A stretch of DNA of 6,232 nucleotides from CALLQB01 sp036479275 (GTDB lineage Bacteria > Actinomycetota > Acidimicrobiia > Acidimicrobiales > SHLQ01). Numbering within the stretch: the first letter of the stretch is position 1; each line of letters starts with the position of its first letter. The position numbers and the translations under genes were made by a program. Under the pieces are notes generated by a model, which saw only the letters and a program-made list of their open reading frames with translations, ran no database searches and was not told the DNA's origin. The DNA lies in contig CBERPN010000269.1 in assembly GCA_965524675.1 (NCBI GenBank), positions 1-6,232 of the forward strand, written 5' to 3'. Shown one piece after another: positions 1-5,998 of the stretch.

Positions 1-99
1 CGCTGAGCGGGCTCGACTCGCGCTGCTAAACGCAAGCGCCGAACCGTCGCTCATCCTTCGCTCCTCGTTTTGGCCGAAACTTGGCGCCGTGGCTTCAAC
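1..99 (-). repeat. Left arm of a ~100-bp inverted repeat (dispersed element, copy 1)
   Basis: The reverse complement of this stretch matches 151-251 in blocks. Positions 80-99 pair with 151-170 at 18 of 20. Positions 44-61 pair with 191-208 at 15 of 18. Positions 12-27 pair with 225-240 at 14 of 16. The pairing is still recognisable at position 1, so the element probably continues left of the window. It also matches the element at 6155-6232, in opposite orientation. The blocks are separated by diverged sequence, so this is an old or loosely constrained repeat. No coding region is visible in it. I do not recognise the repeat family. Confidence 0.75.
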
Positions 100-116
100 C
101 AGTTCAGGGGCCTACC

Positions 117-132
117 CTTGTAGGAGAACAAG
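117..132. other. Small hairpin at the centre of the large inverted repeat
   Basis: CTTGT (117-121) and ACAAG (128-132) form a perfect 5-bp stem around the loop AGGAGA (122-127). Its midpoint (124.5) almost coincides with the symmetry centre of the flanking 1-99/151-251 arms (125). If transcribed, the stretch 1-251 could fold into one long interrupted hairpin with a purine-rich, Shine-Dalgarno-like apex. An alternative 5-bp stem, CCTAC (111-115) with GTAGG (120-124), overlaps it and could compete. Both stems are short and could occur by chance. Confidence 0.4.
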
Positions 133-150
133 CCAGTAAATCGAGAGCAA

Positions 151-251
151 GTTGAAGCCATGGCGCCAAAGAAAAGCGAAGAAACAACAAGCGAGGGACG
201 AGCGCCGGGTCAAACGCCAGCATCAGCAGCGCGCATCGAGGGCGCCAAGCG
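151..251 (+). repeat. Right arm of the inverted repeat (dispersed element, copy 2), running into dus
   Basis: This is the complementary arm of 1-99. Its core 162-239 is also a direct repeat of 6155-6232: both are exactly 78 bp and align without gaps. The distal 49 bp (191-239 against 6184-6232) differ at only three positions (205, 212 and 213). The arm contains the ATG at 160 and encodes the first 27 or so residues of the long form of the dus product. This low-complexity stretch (Ala, Gly, Ser, Thr, Pro) precedes the conserved fold. The repeat has therefore either supplied a new start for dus or lies in its untranslated leader. Confidence 0.78.
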
Positions 252-1386
252 CCCGGATTGCGCCTTGCGGGAAATACACATCTCTCCGCTTTCTGTGTGG
301 CCGCCGGTAGTACTGGCCCCTATGGCCGGGGTTACCGATGTCCCGTTCCGGACACTGTGTCGATCGTTTGGGGCCGGACTCTATGTCAACCAAATGCTCA
401 CGGCTCGCGCGATTTGTGAACGTAACGAGCGAACACTCAAACTCGCCGAGTTCGGCGCCGACGAATCACCGAGAAGTATTCAACTCTACGGCGTCGACCC
501 TCACTGGACTGCTGAAGCCACCAAGTGGCTTGTGAACGAGCACGGGGTCGACCACATCGACATGAACTTCGGTTGCCCGGTGAAGAAGGTTACCAAGGGT
601 GGAGGCGGCGGGGCTTTGCCCGTTAAGCGCAACCATCTCCGAGCAATCATCGCGGCTACGGTCAAAGCAGCTGGAGACGTGCCCGTAACGATCAAGTTTC
701 GTATGGGTATCGACGACGACCACCTCACGTTCCTCGACGCTGGTCGAATCGGAGAAGAGGAAGGTGTCCGAGCGGTAGCGCTGCACGCTAGAACTGTGGA
801 GGACCTCTATTCAGGCCACGCTAGGTGGGCAGCGATAGGCGAGTTAAAGCAACATGTAACCTCCATCCCGGTACTCGGTAATGGCGATATCTGGGAAGCT
901 CACGACGCGGTCGAAATGATGCAACAAACCGGCTGCGACGGTGTCGTCATTGGCCGAGGCTGCCTTGGCCGCCCTTGGATCTTTCGCGACCTGGTAGACA
1001 TCTTTGAGGGCCGGCCCGTGGCGTCACCACCACTGCTCGCAGAGGTGATCCCTGTAATTCGCGATCACGCGCGGATGCTCGTCGAGTGGACCGAAAGCGA
1101 GCAGTCACTTCGGGGGTTTCGCAAGCATGCAGTGTGGTATTTCACGGGCTACCCCGTCGGACCCAAAGCGCGGCGCCAGATGAATGAGGTGTCGACGTTG
1201 GCAATGCTCGACGAGGTTCTCGACAATCTCGATCCAAGTCTCGAATTGCCACCCGAGGCTATGCGTATTCCACGCAGCCACACGGCTGGCCCCAAGCCGG
1301 TCTCGCTTCCCGAAGGTTGGCTTGACGATCCGTACGGGCCTGCGATCTTGGGGCCTGGTGCAGAATCGGTGGCTTCCGGTGGCTGA
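160..1386 (+). CDS. dus: tRNA-dihydrouridine synthase, DusB-like (actinobacterial type)
   Basis: An FMN-dependent, NADPH-using cytosolic enzyme of this family reduces uridines in the tRNA D-loop to dihydrouridine. The TIM-barrel motifs are all present. VLAPMAGVTD (51-60) is the FMN phosphate and entry strand. NFGCP carries the catalytic Cys139 and is followed by a Gly-rich loop (147-151). Further motifs are KFRMG (179-183), the HARTVEDLYSGHARW block (209-223), GNGD (240-243) and GVVIGRGCLGRPW (261-273). The helical C-terminal RKHAVWYFTGYPVGP segment leads to a tail ending LPEGWLDDPYGP, as in actinobacterial homologues. The start is uncertain. ATG 160 gives 408 residues and is kept as the outer boundary, being the only ATG ahead of the fold. 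However, residues 1-27 are encoded by a dispersed repeat, I see no good ribosome site before 160, and homologues start close to the APMAG strand. TTG 265 (373 residues, GGA at 255-257) is a strong alternative. The gene overlaps maf by 8 nt. The family is certain; the target uridine position is not visible. Confidence 0.95.
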   Translation: MAPKKSEETTSEGRAPGQTPASAARIEGAKRPDCALREIHISPLSVWPPVVLAPMAGVTDVPFRTLCRSFGAGLYVNQMLTARAICERNERTLKLAEFGADESPRSIQLYGVDPHWTAEATKWLVNEHGVDHIDMNFGCPVKKVTKGGGGGALPVKRNHLRAIIAATVKAAGDVPVTIKFRMGIDDDHLTFLDAGRIGEEEGVRAVALHARTVEDLYSGHARWAAIGELKQHVTSIPVLGNGDIWEAHDAVEMMQQTGCDGVVIGRGCLGRPWIFRDLVDIFEGRPVASPPLLAEVIPVIRDHARMLVEWTESEQSLRGFRKHAVWYFTGYPVGPKARRQMNEVSTLAMLDEVLDNLDPSLELPPEAMRIPRSHTAGPKPVSLPEGWLDDPYGPAILGPGAESVASGG

Positions 1387-1963
1387 GTTGACTCTGGCAT
1401 CGACGTCGCCACGTCGCCTCGACCTGCTAACAGCGGCTGGCATCGTTGTGAACGTAAGCGAACCAGATGTCGACGAAGCATCGTTCGATAGCGAACTCGA
1501 TCCTAAAGAGTTAGTGGCAACATTGGCGCTGGCCAAGGCGCATTCCGTGGCCGGCGAGAGAGTGCTCGCCGCCGACACCGTGGTAAGTCATCGCGGTCGG
1601 ATTCTGGGCAAACCCAAAAACCGCAACGTTGCTAGGGCGACTCTGCTCGCAATGTCTGATTCGACGGTTACCGTCGTCAGCGCAGTGGCCCTGATCAAGC
1701 GAGGCGGCGAGAATAGCGAGCAGGTCGAAACCGTCACGACCACGCTCAACATTCGAGCCTTGTCTCCCGCGGAGGTTAACGAATATGTCTTAACCGGCGC
1801 CTCCGACGACAAAGCTGGCAGCCTTGCAGTGCAAGACCAAGCCGCTTCATTCGTCTCTGAGATCGATGGGTGCTACAGCAATGTCGTCGGTCTGCCAATG
1901 TGCGCGGTGAGGCGGATGTTAGGGCTGGAACACAAGGACTGCGATTCTGGTCCTCTTAACTGA
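1379..1963 (+). CDS. maf: Maf-family nucleotide pyrophosphatase (YhdE-like, dTTP/UTP type)
   Basis: Maf proteins hydrolyse nucleoside triphosphates (dTTP and UTP in the YhdE branch) to monophosphates and pyrophosphate. They clear non-canonical nucleotides and are linked to arrest of division. From GTG 1379 the product has 194 residues, normal for the family. It opens with LASTSPRR (6-13), the phosphate-binding signature. AADTVV (64-69) holds the likely general base Asp66. GKPK follows at 77-80, DKAG at 144-147 with Gln152 (the YhdE-type signature), and GCYSNVVGLP at 164-173. GTG 1379 is chosen because it puts LASTSPRR six residues in and has GGTGG (1368-1372) at a suitable distance. The open frame further upstream, to 1184, only overlies dus and has no family similarity. 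It overlaps the dus stop by 8 nt, implying co-translation. It is somewhat divergent: the usual SGRTHxVxT segment after the GKP motif reads SDSTVTVVS, and the Gly-Ile-Gln-Gly end of the DKAG block reads AVQD. Confidence 0.92.
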   Translation: MAELTLASTSPRRLDLLTAAGIVVNVSEPDVDEASFDSELDPKELVATLALAKAHSVAGERVLAADTVVSHRGRILGKPKNRNVARATLLAMSDSTVTVVSAVALIKRGGENSEQVETVTTTLNIRALSPAEVNEYVLTGASDDKAGSLAVQDQAASFVSEIDGCYSNVVGLPMCAVRRMLGLEHKDCDSGPLN

Positions 1964-3395
1964 CGTCTGTGCCGAGCGACGACACATCGGAGTCGCCTGA
2001 TTTTGGGATATCGGCTGCACCCAGAGTGGTGAGCACTTCATCGGTCACCTCTTGTGTGGCCTCGATCATCGCCGAAAGATTCACAGCCTGGCGGGCCATG
2101 GCGGCCTCAAAGAGGTTTCGAGCTGCGCGGCCATTGCCGAAACCTTTGCCTCGGTCGGCGTCGTCGAAGAAGTCTTCGACCGACTCGAGCGCGCCTGACG
2201 CCACCTCAAACTTGTTCTTACGAGCAATGATCTCGAAGATCTTGACCAGTTCGTCCGTGGTGTAATCGGGAAACGAGATGGTCTTTGGGAAGCGCGATTT
2301 CAGGCCAGGATTAGCGTCGATAAGCTGAGCCATCTCGTCGGGGTAGCCAGCCATAATCACCACGATGGTGTCGCGCCGATCCTCGACCAGCTTTACTACG
2401 GTGTCGATGGCTTCGCGACCGAAATCGCGTTCTCCACCACGAACCAACGAGTATGCCTCGTCGATGATGAGGACTCCTTGGTCGGCCCGATCGAATGTCT
2501 CGTTCACTTTGGTTGCGGTCTGACCCACGAAGCCTGCGACCAGACCCGATCTGTCTGTCTCGACTAGGTGTCCTCGTTCGACCACTCCGAGTGTGCGGTA
2601 GATCTGAGCGAGCAGTCGAGCGACGGTCGTTTTTCCGGTTCCCGGATTGCCCACAAACACCAAATGGCGACTCGATTCCGCAACGTCTAGGCCGCGCTCG
2701 GTTCGTAACTTCGCCACCTGAAGCAGCGCCGCCACCAATTTCACTTCCTCCTTTACCTCATCGAGGCCGATCAGCTCGTCGAGTTCGGCCAACAATTCAT
2801 CGAGCGGGCGTTCCGGCGGCATGTCTAGGGTGGGGTCGATGCCTCGGTCGGTTTCGCCGGCAGTACCCATTGCAGATTTGGCATTGTCGCTGGCGCCACC
2901 AGATTTGATCGATCGGAGCAGCATCGAACGAAACTGTTCGACGGCGCTGAGCTCGAGACGCGACGTGTAGTCGTCGAGACCAATAACGGTATGAGCCACC
3001 CGCATCGCATGCTCGTAGTAGACGCTCGAATAGAGCGAACCTCGCTTTGCATCAGTACGCACAAGCGTGCGAAACAAGCCCGAAGGTTCGTCGAGCCAGC
3101 TCCGCTTACCGTCGAGCAAGTTTGCCTCGCGAACGTCGGCCACGGTTAGGTCAGCGGGAATAAGGTCGGGCAGATAACTACCGATCGCCGACATGAACTC
3201 GACAATCTCAAGTTCGGAATGCCTCTCGTCGCAGTCGATGAAGGCGGCCGACAAGTTGTGGGCCTCGATTACCAACTTGTGGTGAAGCTCGGACTCCGTG
3301 ACGCTAAAGACGTCGTCGCGGATTGGTTCGATCGTGTTGCCCATTCGTTCGATGAACTCGTCGACCGCGTCGGCGAGTCCTGCTTCGTTGTTCAT
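1956..3395 (-). CDS. AAA+ ATPase of the SpoVK/CbbX type with a long N-terminal domain
   Basis: This is a predicted ring-forming ATPase that remodels a protein partner. The 479-residue product has an AAA+ module at about 200-440. It shows Walker A GNPGTGKT (249-256), the GFVGQT pore loop (288-293), Walker B VLIIDEA (308-314), the sensor-1 strand IVVIMAGYPDE (344-354), arginine finger Arg368 in KSRFP, and sensor 2 GNGRAARNLFE (420-430). These match SpoVK, the rubisco activase CbbX and the EccA C-terminal domain. Residues 1-195 are helical-looking. Residues 40-75, with acidic FIDCDERHSELEIVEF, faintly resemble a TerB domain. The C-terminal 40 residues are poorly conserved-looking. No rubisco or type VII secretion gene is nearby, so CbbX or EccA names are not justified. 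ATG 3395 is chosen because it overlaps the upstream stop as ATGA; the open frame beyond it, to 3581, is a Cys/Arg-rich shadow of the upstream gene. Its role as a chaperone for the upstream oxidoreductase is inferred from this coupling. Confidence 0.9.
   Translation of the reverse strand: MNNEAGLADAVDEFIERMGNTIEPIRDDVFSVTESELHHKLVIEAHNLSAAFIDCDERHSELEIVEFMSAIGSYLPDLIPADLTVADVREANLLDGKRSWLDEPSGLFRTLVRTDAKRGSLYSSVYYEHAMRVAHTVIGLDDYTSRLELSAVEQFRSMLLRSIKSGGASDNAKSAMGTAGETDRGIDPTLDMPPERPLDELLAELDELIGLDEVKEEVKLVAALLQVAKLRTERGLDVAESSRHLVFVGNPGTGKTTVARLLAQIYRTLGVVERGHLVETDRSGLVAGFVGQTATKVNETFDRADQGVLIIDEAYSLVRGGERDFGREAIDTVVKLVEDRRDTIVVIMAGYPDEMAQLIDANPGLKSRFPKTISFPDYTTDELVKIFEIIARKNKFEVASGALESVEDFFDDADRGKGFGNGRAARNLFEAAMARQAVNLSAMIEATQEVTDEVLTTLGAADIPKSGDSDVSSLGTDVS
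3392..3395 (-). promoter_or_regulatory. ATGA stop/start overlap coupling the oxidoreductase and the AAA+ gene
   Basis: On the minus strand the oxidoreductase stop TGA (3394-3392) shares bases with the ATG of the ATPase (3395-3393). The nearest purine-rich stretch, GGGAG, is about 16 nt upstream, too far for an efficient independent ribosome site. Reinitiation by terminating ribosomes is therefore the likely way the ATPase is translated, tying its amount to the oxidoreductase. Confidence 0.75.
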
Positions 3396-5677
3396 TGGTT
3401 CGACGATAGCTCTCCCGAGGCCGCCGCCACCGTGACCGGAACTCCGTTGAGCACAGCGTTGCCCGAGGGCACATCGAGCTTTGCATCGTCGATGAGCTCG
3501 TTGAGGTTGGCACCGGTCTGATCGGAAGCAATTTTCATGCGCACACCTTCGACATCGTGACCCCAGCCGTGAGGAAGACAAACCACCCCGACCATGACAT
3601 CGTCGGTAAGTTCCACCAGTGTCTCTACCCGACCGACCGCTGAGATGACTTCAACGCACGATCCGTCAGAGATGTCTCGTTCCGTGGCATCGCTTGGGTT
3701 CATCATCAGCGCCGAACGGCTACGACCCTTCATCAGCACATTGATGTTGTGCATCCAGGAATTGTTGGAACGAACATGACGCCGACCGATCAACAACAGG
3801 TCGCTAGGATCGGTCGAGAAAGCGGCAAAGCGAGCAAAATCGTCGACGATCGTCGGTGGCGCCAACTCGACCGTGCCACTGGCCGTCTTCAGCGAGTTGG
3901 GCAACCGCGGCACTAGCGGTCCGTAGTCGATTCCGTGTGGGTGCTCTTTGAGCTTCGCCAGCGAAAGACCATCAGGGTTCTTGCCAAATCCCTCACCAAA
4001 ACGGCCGGTGCGCAGGCGAAAGTCGACCAACCGTTCAAGCGGTGGCAGCGCAGCTAGTTCGTCGAGGATCTCTTGGCTTTCGCGGCCCGCTACTGGACTA
4101 TCGGATCGCTGGGTTTCTTTGTCGACCATGCTCTGCAGAATCTGTACGTGCACCAGTTCTGGATCTGCTCCCACGCCGTGTCCACCGAGCACCAAGGCCA
4201 AACGAGCGAGAATCTCCGCCTCGTCGGGCACCCCTTCGGGCGGTTCGAACACCGCCTCGGAATAGTTGGTCACCATCCGCACTGCATTCGCCTCGAAGGC
4301 GAAGTCGTAGTGCGGACGTTCGAGCGGATTGAGCGGCGGCAGGATCACGTCGGCATGCCGGCTTGTCTCGTTGAGGTACAGATCGACCGCCACCATGAAG
4401 TCGAGGTCGGCGAACGCTGCGTCGAGCCGCTCGCTGTTGGGGAAAGAGCGCACCGGATTCGCGGCGATGGTGATGACGGCCCGAATTTGTCCATCGCCTT
4501 CGGCCTCGATCTCTTCGGCCAGCGCTGCCGCTGGAATCTCGCCGTTGACCTCTGGGTGACCACTAACCCGCGAAGCCCAGCGCCCGGTCTGGTAGCCACG
4601 CCCGCCGGGCGTGCGCCCGTCGATGCGGATCGTGGCCGGACTCGCAAACATCACCCCACCGGCGCGATCGAGGTTCCCGGTGAGTACGTTAATCACATCG
4701 GCGGCCCACGAGGTGAGGGTGCCAAACTCGACTGTGTGGTTGCCCATTCGTCCGTAAACAACTGCGGTTGGAGCGGCGGCAAGCTCGCTCGCCAACCGAC
4801 GAATGGTCGCGGCATCGATGCCGGTAGTCTCCGACGCCCGCTCGGCGCTGAAACCTTCGACGAGGTCGCGCACCGCCTCAACTCCCGAAACCGAATTGGC
4901 GAGGCGACCAATATCGACAGCCTCGCTAGCAAAAAGTTCATTGATGATGGCGAGCAGCAAATACAGATCGGTCCCGGGCCTCACAAAGTGGTGTTCGCTA
5001 GCCAAAGCCGCTGTTTCGGTTCGGCGTGGGTCGATCAGGACCACCTTTCCCCCTCGCTCGACAATGCCCTCGAGCCGTCCCGGGAAGTCGGGAGCGGTGC
5101 AGAGACTGCCGTTCGAGGCCACCGGATTGGCGCCGAGCATCAACAGATAGTCGGTCCGATCGAGATCGGGTAGCGGGAACATCAACGGGTCGCCCCACAT
5201 CAAGCCAGCGGTGAGGTGCTTCGGCATCTGATCGACCGTCGAAGCCGAGAACAAGTTGAAGGTTCCGCACGCTTGGATCACCGGTCGGGCGTAGTAGGTG
5301 CCAACAAGATTGTGGGTGTTCGGGTTGCCCAACACCATTGCCAAAGATTGACGGCCGCGTTCTTCGAGAAGTGGGAGCAAACGCTCTTCGATCTCACGAA
5401 AGGCCTCGTCCCAGCTCACCTCGGCCCAACCATCGCCAGTTCGCACCAGCGGGGTTCGCAACAAGTCGGGGTCCTCGTGAAGCTGCTTTAGGGTAGACCC
5501 CTTGGGGCAAATGTATCCCTTGCTAAAGACGTCGTCGCGATCGCCGCGAATCCGCACCACCGATTCGCCCCGCGTCGTAATCTCCAACCCACACGTAGCC
5601 TCGCAAAGCGGACAAGTGCGGAAGTGCTTCTGCGTCGGTTCAAGTTCGGCATCGGAGAGAGCTGTGACGTTGGCCAT
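3392..5677 (-). CDS. Molybdopterin-dependent oxidoreductase, formate dehydrogenase/nitrate reductase superfamily
   Basis: This 761-residue protein belongs to the Mo/W-bis-MGD superfamily (COG0243-like), complete from Fe-S domain to C-terminal cap. Cys22, Cys25, Cys29 and Cys57 (Cx2Cx3Cx27C), followed by PKG, form the N-terminal 4Fe-4S site. The pterin-binding core includes WDEAFREI (89-96), MLGANPVASNG (180-190), VLIDPRRTETA (213-223), NVLTGNLDRAGG (330-341), ITIAANPVRSFPN (402-414) and HADVILPP (441-448). The dinucleotide-binding C-terminal domain spans about 625-750, with RRHVRSNNSWMHN and CLPHGWGHD. There is no Tat or Sec signal, so it is cytoplasmic. Against formate dehydrogenase H, VDQMP (148-152) falls where the Sec-containing VUHGP lies. 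Asp149 therefore replaces the usual Cys/Sec ligand, which argues against simple formate dehydrogenase activity. The substrate is unknown, and no electron-transfer subunit or cofactor gene lies in the window. ATG 5677 puts the Cys cluster at the expected distance; its ribosome site is weak (AGAG about 7 nt upstream). It is the first gene of a two-gene operon with the AAA+ ATPase. Confidence 0.93.
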   Translation of the reverse strand: MANVTALSDAELEPTQKHFRTCPLCEATCGLEITTRGESVVRIRGDRDDVFSKGYICPKGSTLKQLHEDPDLLRTPLVRTGDGWAEVSWDEAFREIEERLLPLLEERGRQSLAMVLGNPNTHNLVGTYYARPVIQACGTFNLFSASTVDQMPKHLTAGLMWGDPLMFPLPDLDRTDYLLMLGANPVASNGSLCTAPDFPGRLEGIVERGGKVVLIDPRRTETAALASEHHFVRPGTDLYLLLAIINELFASEAVDIGRLANSVSGVEAVRDLVEGFSAERASETTGIDAATIRRLASELAAAPTAVVYGRMGNHTVEFGTLTSWAADVINVLTGNLDRAGGVMFASPATIRIDGRTPGGRGYQTGRWASRVSGHPEVNGEIPAAALAEEIEAEGDGQIRAVITIAANPVRSFPNSERLDAAFADLDFMVAVDLYLNETSRHADVILPPLNPLERPHYDFAFEANAVRMVTNYSEAVFEPPEGVPDEAEILARLALVLGGHGVGADPELVHVQILQSMVDKETQRSDSPVAGRESQEILDELAALPPLERLVDFRLRTGRFGEGFGKNPDGLSLAKLKEHPHGIDYGPLVPRLPNSLKTASGTVELAPPTIVDDFARFAAFSTDPSDLLLIGRRHVRSNNSWMHNINVLMKGRSRSALMMNPSDATERDISDGSCVEVISAVGRVETLVELTDDVMVGVVCLPHGWGHDVEGVRMKIASDQTGANLNELIDDAKLDVPSGNAVLNGVPVTVAAASGELSSNQ

Positions 5678-5687
5678 GGAACACTCT

Positions 5688-5722
5688 ATTGCTTTTCTCC
5701 GCCTTCGGCTCCGGCGCTCCGC
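5688..5722 (-). repeat. 35-bp direct repeat, unit 1
   Basis: This unit matches 5775-5809 at 30 of 35 positions without gaps, 87 bp away. The shared core on the plus strand is TTCTCCGCCTTC, then a variable base, then GCTCC. All five differences are transitions (three T/C, two G/A). It ends only 10 bp upstream of the oxidoreductase ATG, so it would lie in the mRNA leader, read on that strand as purine-rich GCGGAGCGC...GGCGGAGAA. Its function is unknown. Confidence 0.7.
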
Positions 5723-5774
5723 TATGACTCTCGGCCTTGTGAACTCGCCCTCGCTGGCGCGACGGGACTACAAC

Positions 5775-5809
5775 ATCGCCCTTCTCCGCCTTCAGCTCCA
5801 GCGCTCCGC
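5775..5809 (-). repeat. 35-bp direct repeat, unit 2
   Basis: This is the second unit of the pair, 87 bp from the first. The spacing is a multiple of three, so both units read in the same plus-strand frame as similar Arg/Leu-rich peptides (LRLRLRRSA and LRLQLQRSA). That might mean a decayed coding repeat, but no supporting gene signal surrounds them. It more likely belongs to a dispersed intergenic repeat class. Sequence just right of it (TTGCTTGCTGGCGTT) does not continue the match. Confidence 0.65.
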
Positions 5810-5852
5810 GTTGCTTGCTGGCGTTGCCCGGCCACGCAGACCGCGGGGCTGA

Positions 5853-5897
5853 AATTACTGGCGAAATGTACGCTCACCGGTCATTACAACAGTAATT
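5853..5897. promoter_or_regulatory. 8-bp inverted repeat in an AT-richer stretch; possible operator or hairpin
   Basis: AATTACTG (5853-5860) and CAGTAATT (5890-5897) are perfect inverted copies separated by 29 nt. The surrounding sequence is locally AT-richer than the rest of the window and lies 175-220 bp upstream of the oxidoreductase start. It could be a split operator or part of the promoter region. The arm length is short enough that chance is a real possibility. Confidence 0.3.
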
Positions 5898-5922
5898 ACG
5901 CTCGAGGACTCCAAGTTTTCGG

Positions 5923-5936
5923 GGCGCTGCGGCGCC
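5923..5936. other. Short GC hairpin
   Basis: GGCGC (5923-5927) and GCGCC (5932-5936) pair perfectly around a TGCG tetraloop. No T run follows on either strand, so it is not a standard intrinsic terminator. It may be part of a repeat or simply chance in GC-rich DNA. Confidence 0.3.
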
Positions 5937-5998
5937 TCCGTGGCAACGGCCCGGCTGGAAGCCAATAATCGGGCCCCGCCTACAACACACCACCTAAC

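Noticed and set aside
1184..1378. Longer start for Maf
   Set aside because: The 65 extra residues overlie dus in another frame and lack family similarity. The Maf signature starts six residues after GTG 1379.
1105..1578. Minus-strand frame across the dus-maf junction
   Set aside because: It runs antisense to two well-supported genes and its composition is low-complexity Ser/Ala/Arg.
1956..3395. Naming the ATPase CbbX (rubisco activase) or EccA (type VII secretion)
   Set aside because: The AAA+ module fits both, but there are no rubisco or ESX genes nearby and the N-terminal domain differs from both.
3396..3581. Longer start for the AAA+ ATPase (62 extra residues)
   Set aside because: The extra peptide is Cys/Arg/Gly-rich, overlaps the conserved C-terminus of the oxidoreductase in another frame, and has no relation to AAA+ proteins. 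The ATGA overlap at 3395 explains the start.
4073..5173. Long plus-strand open frame (366 codons) antisense to the oxidoreductase
   Set aside because: The opposite strand encodes a complete, strongly motif-bearing enzyme throughout. The antisense product has no recognisable domain, and long antisense frames are common in GC-rich genes.
5502..5968. Plus-strand frames of 114-116 codons crossing the oxidoreductase start and the intergenic gap
   Set aside because: They are partly antisense to the oxidoreductase and otherwise made of the 35-bp repeats. The composition is Arg/Leu/Ser-rich with no domain and no plausible ribosome site.
5948..5975. GGCCCG...CGGGCC inverted repeat as a terminator
   Set aside because: The 6-bp stem has a 16-nt loop and no T run on either side. 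With no gene ending nearby, a terminator has nothing to serve.
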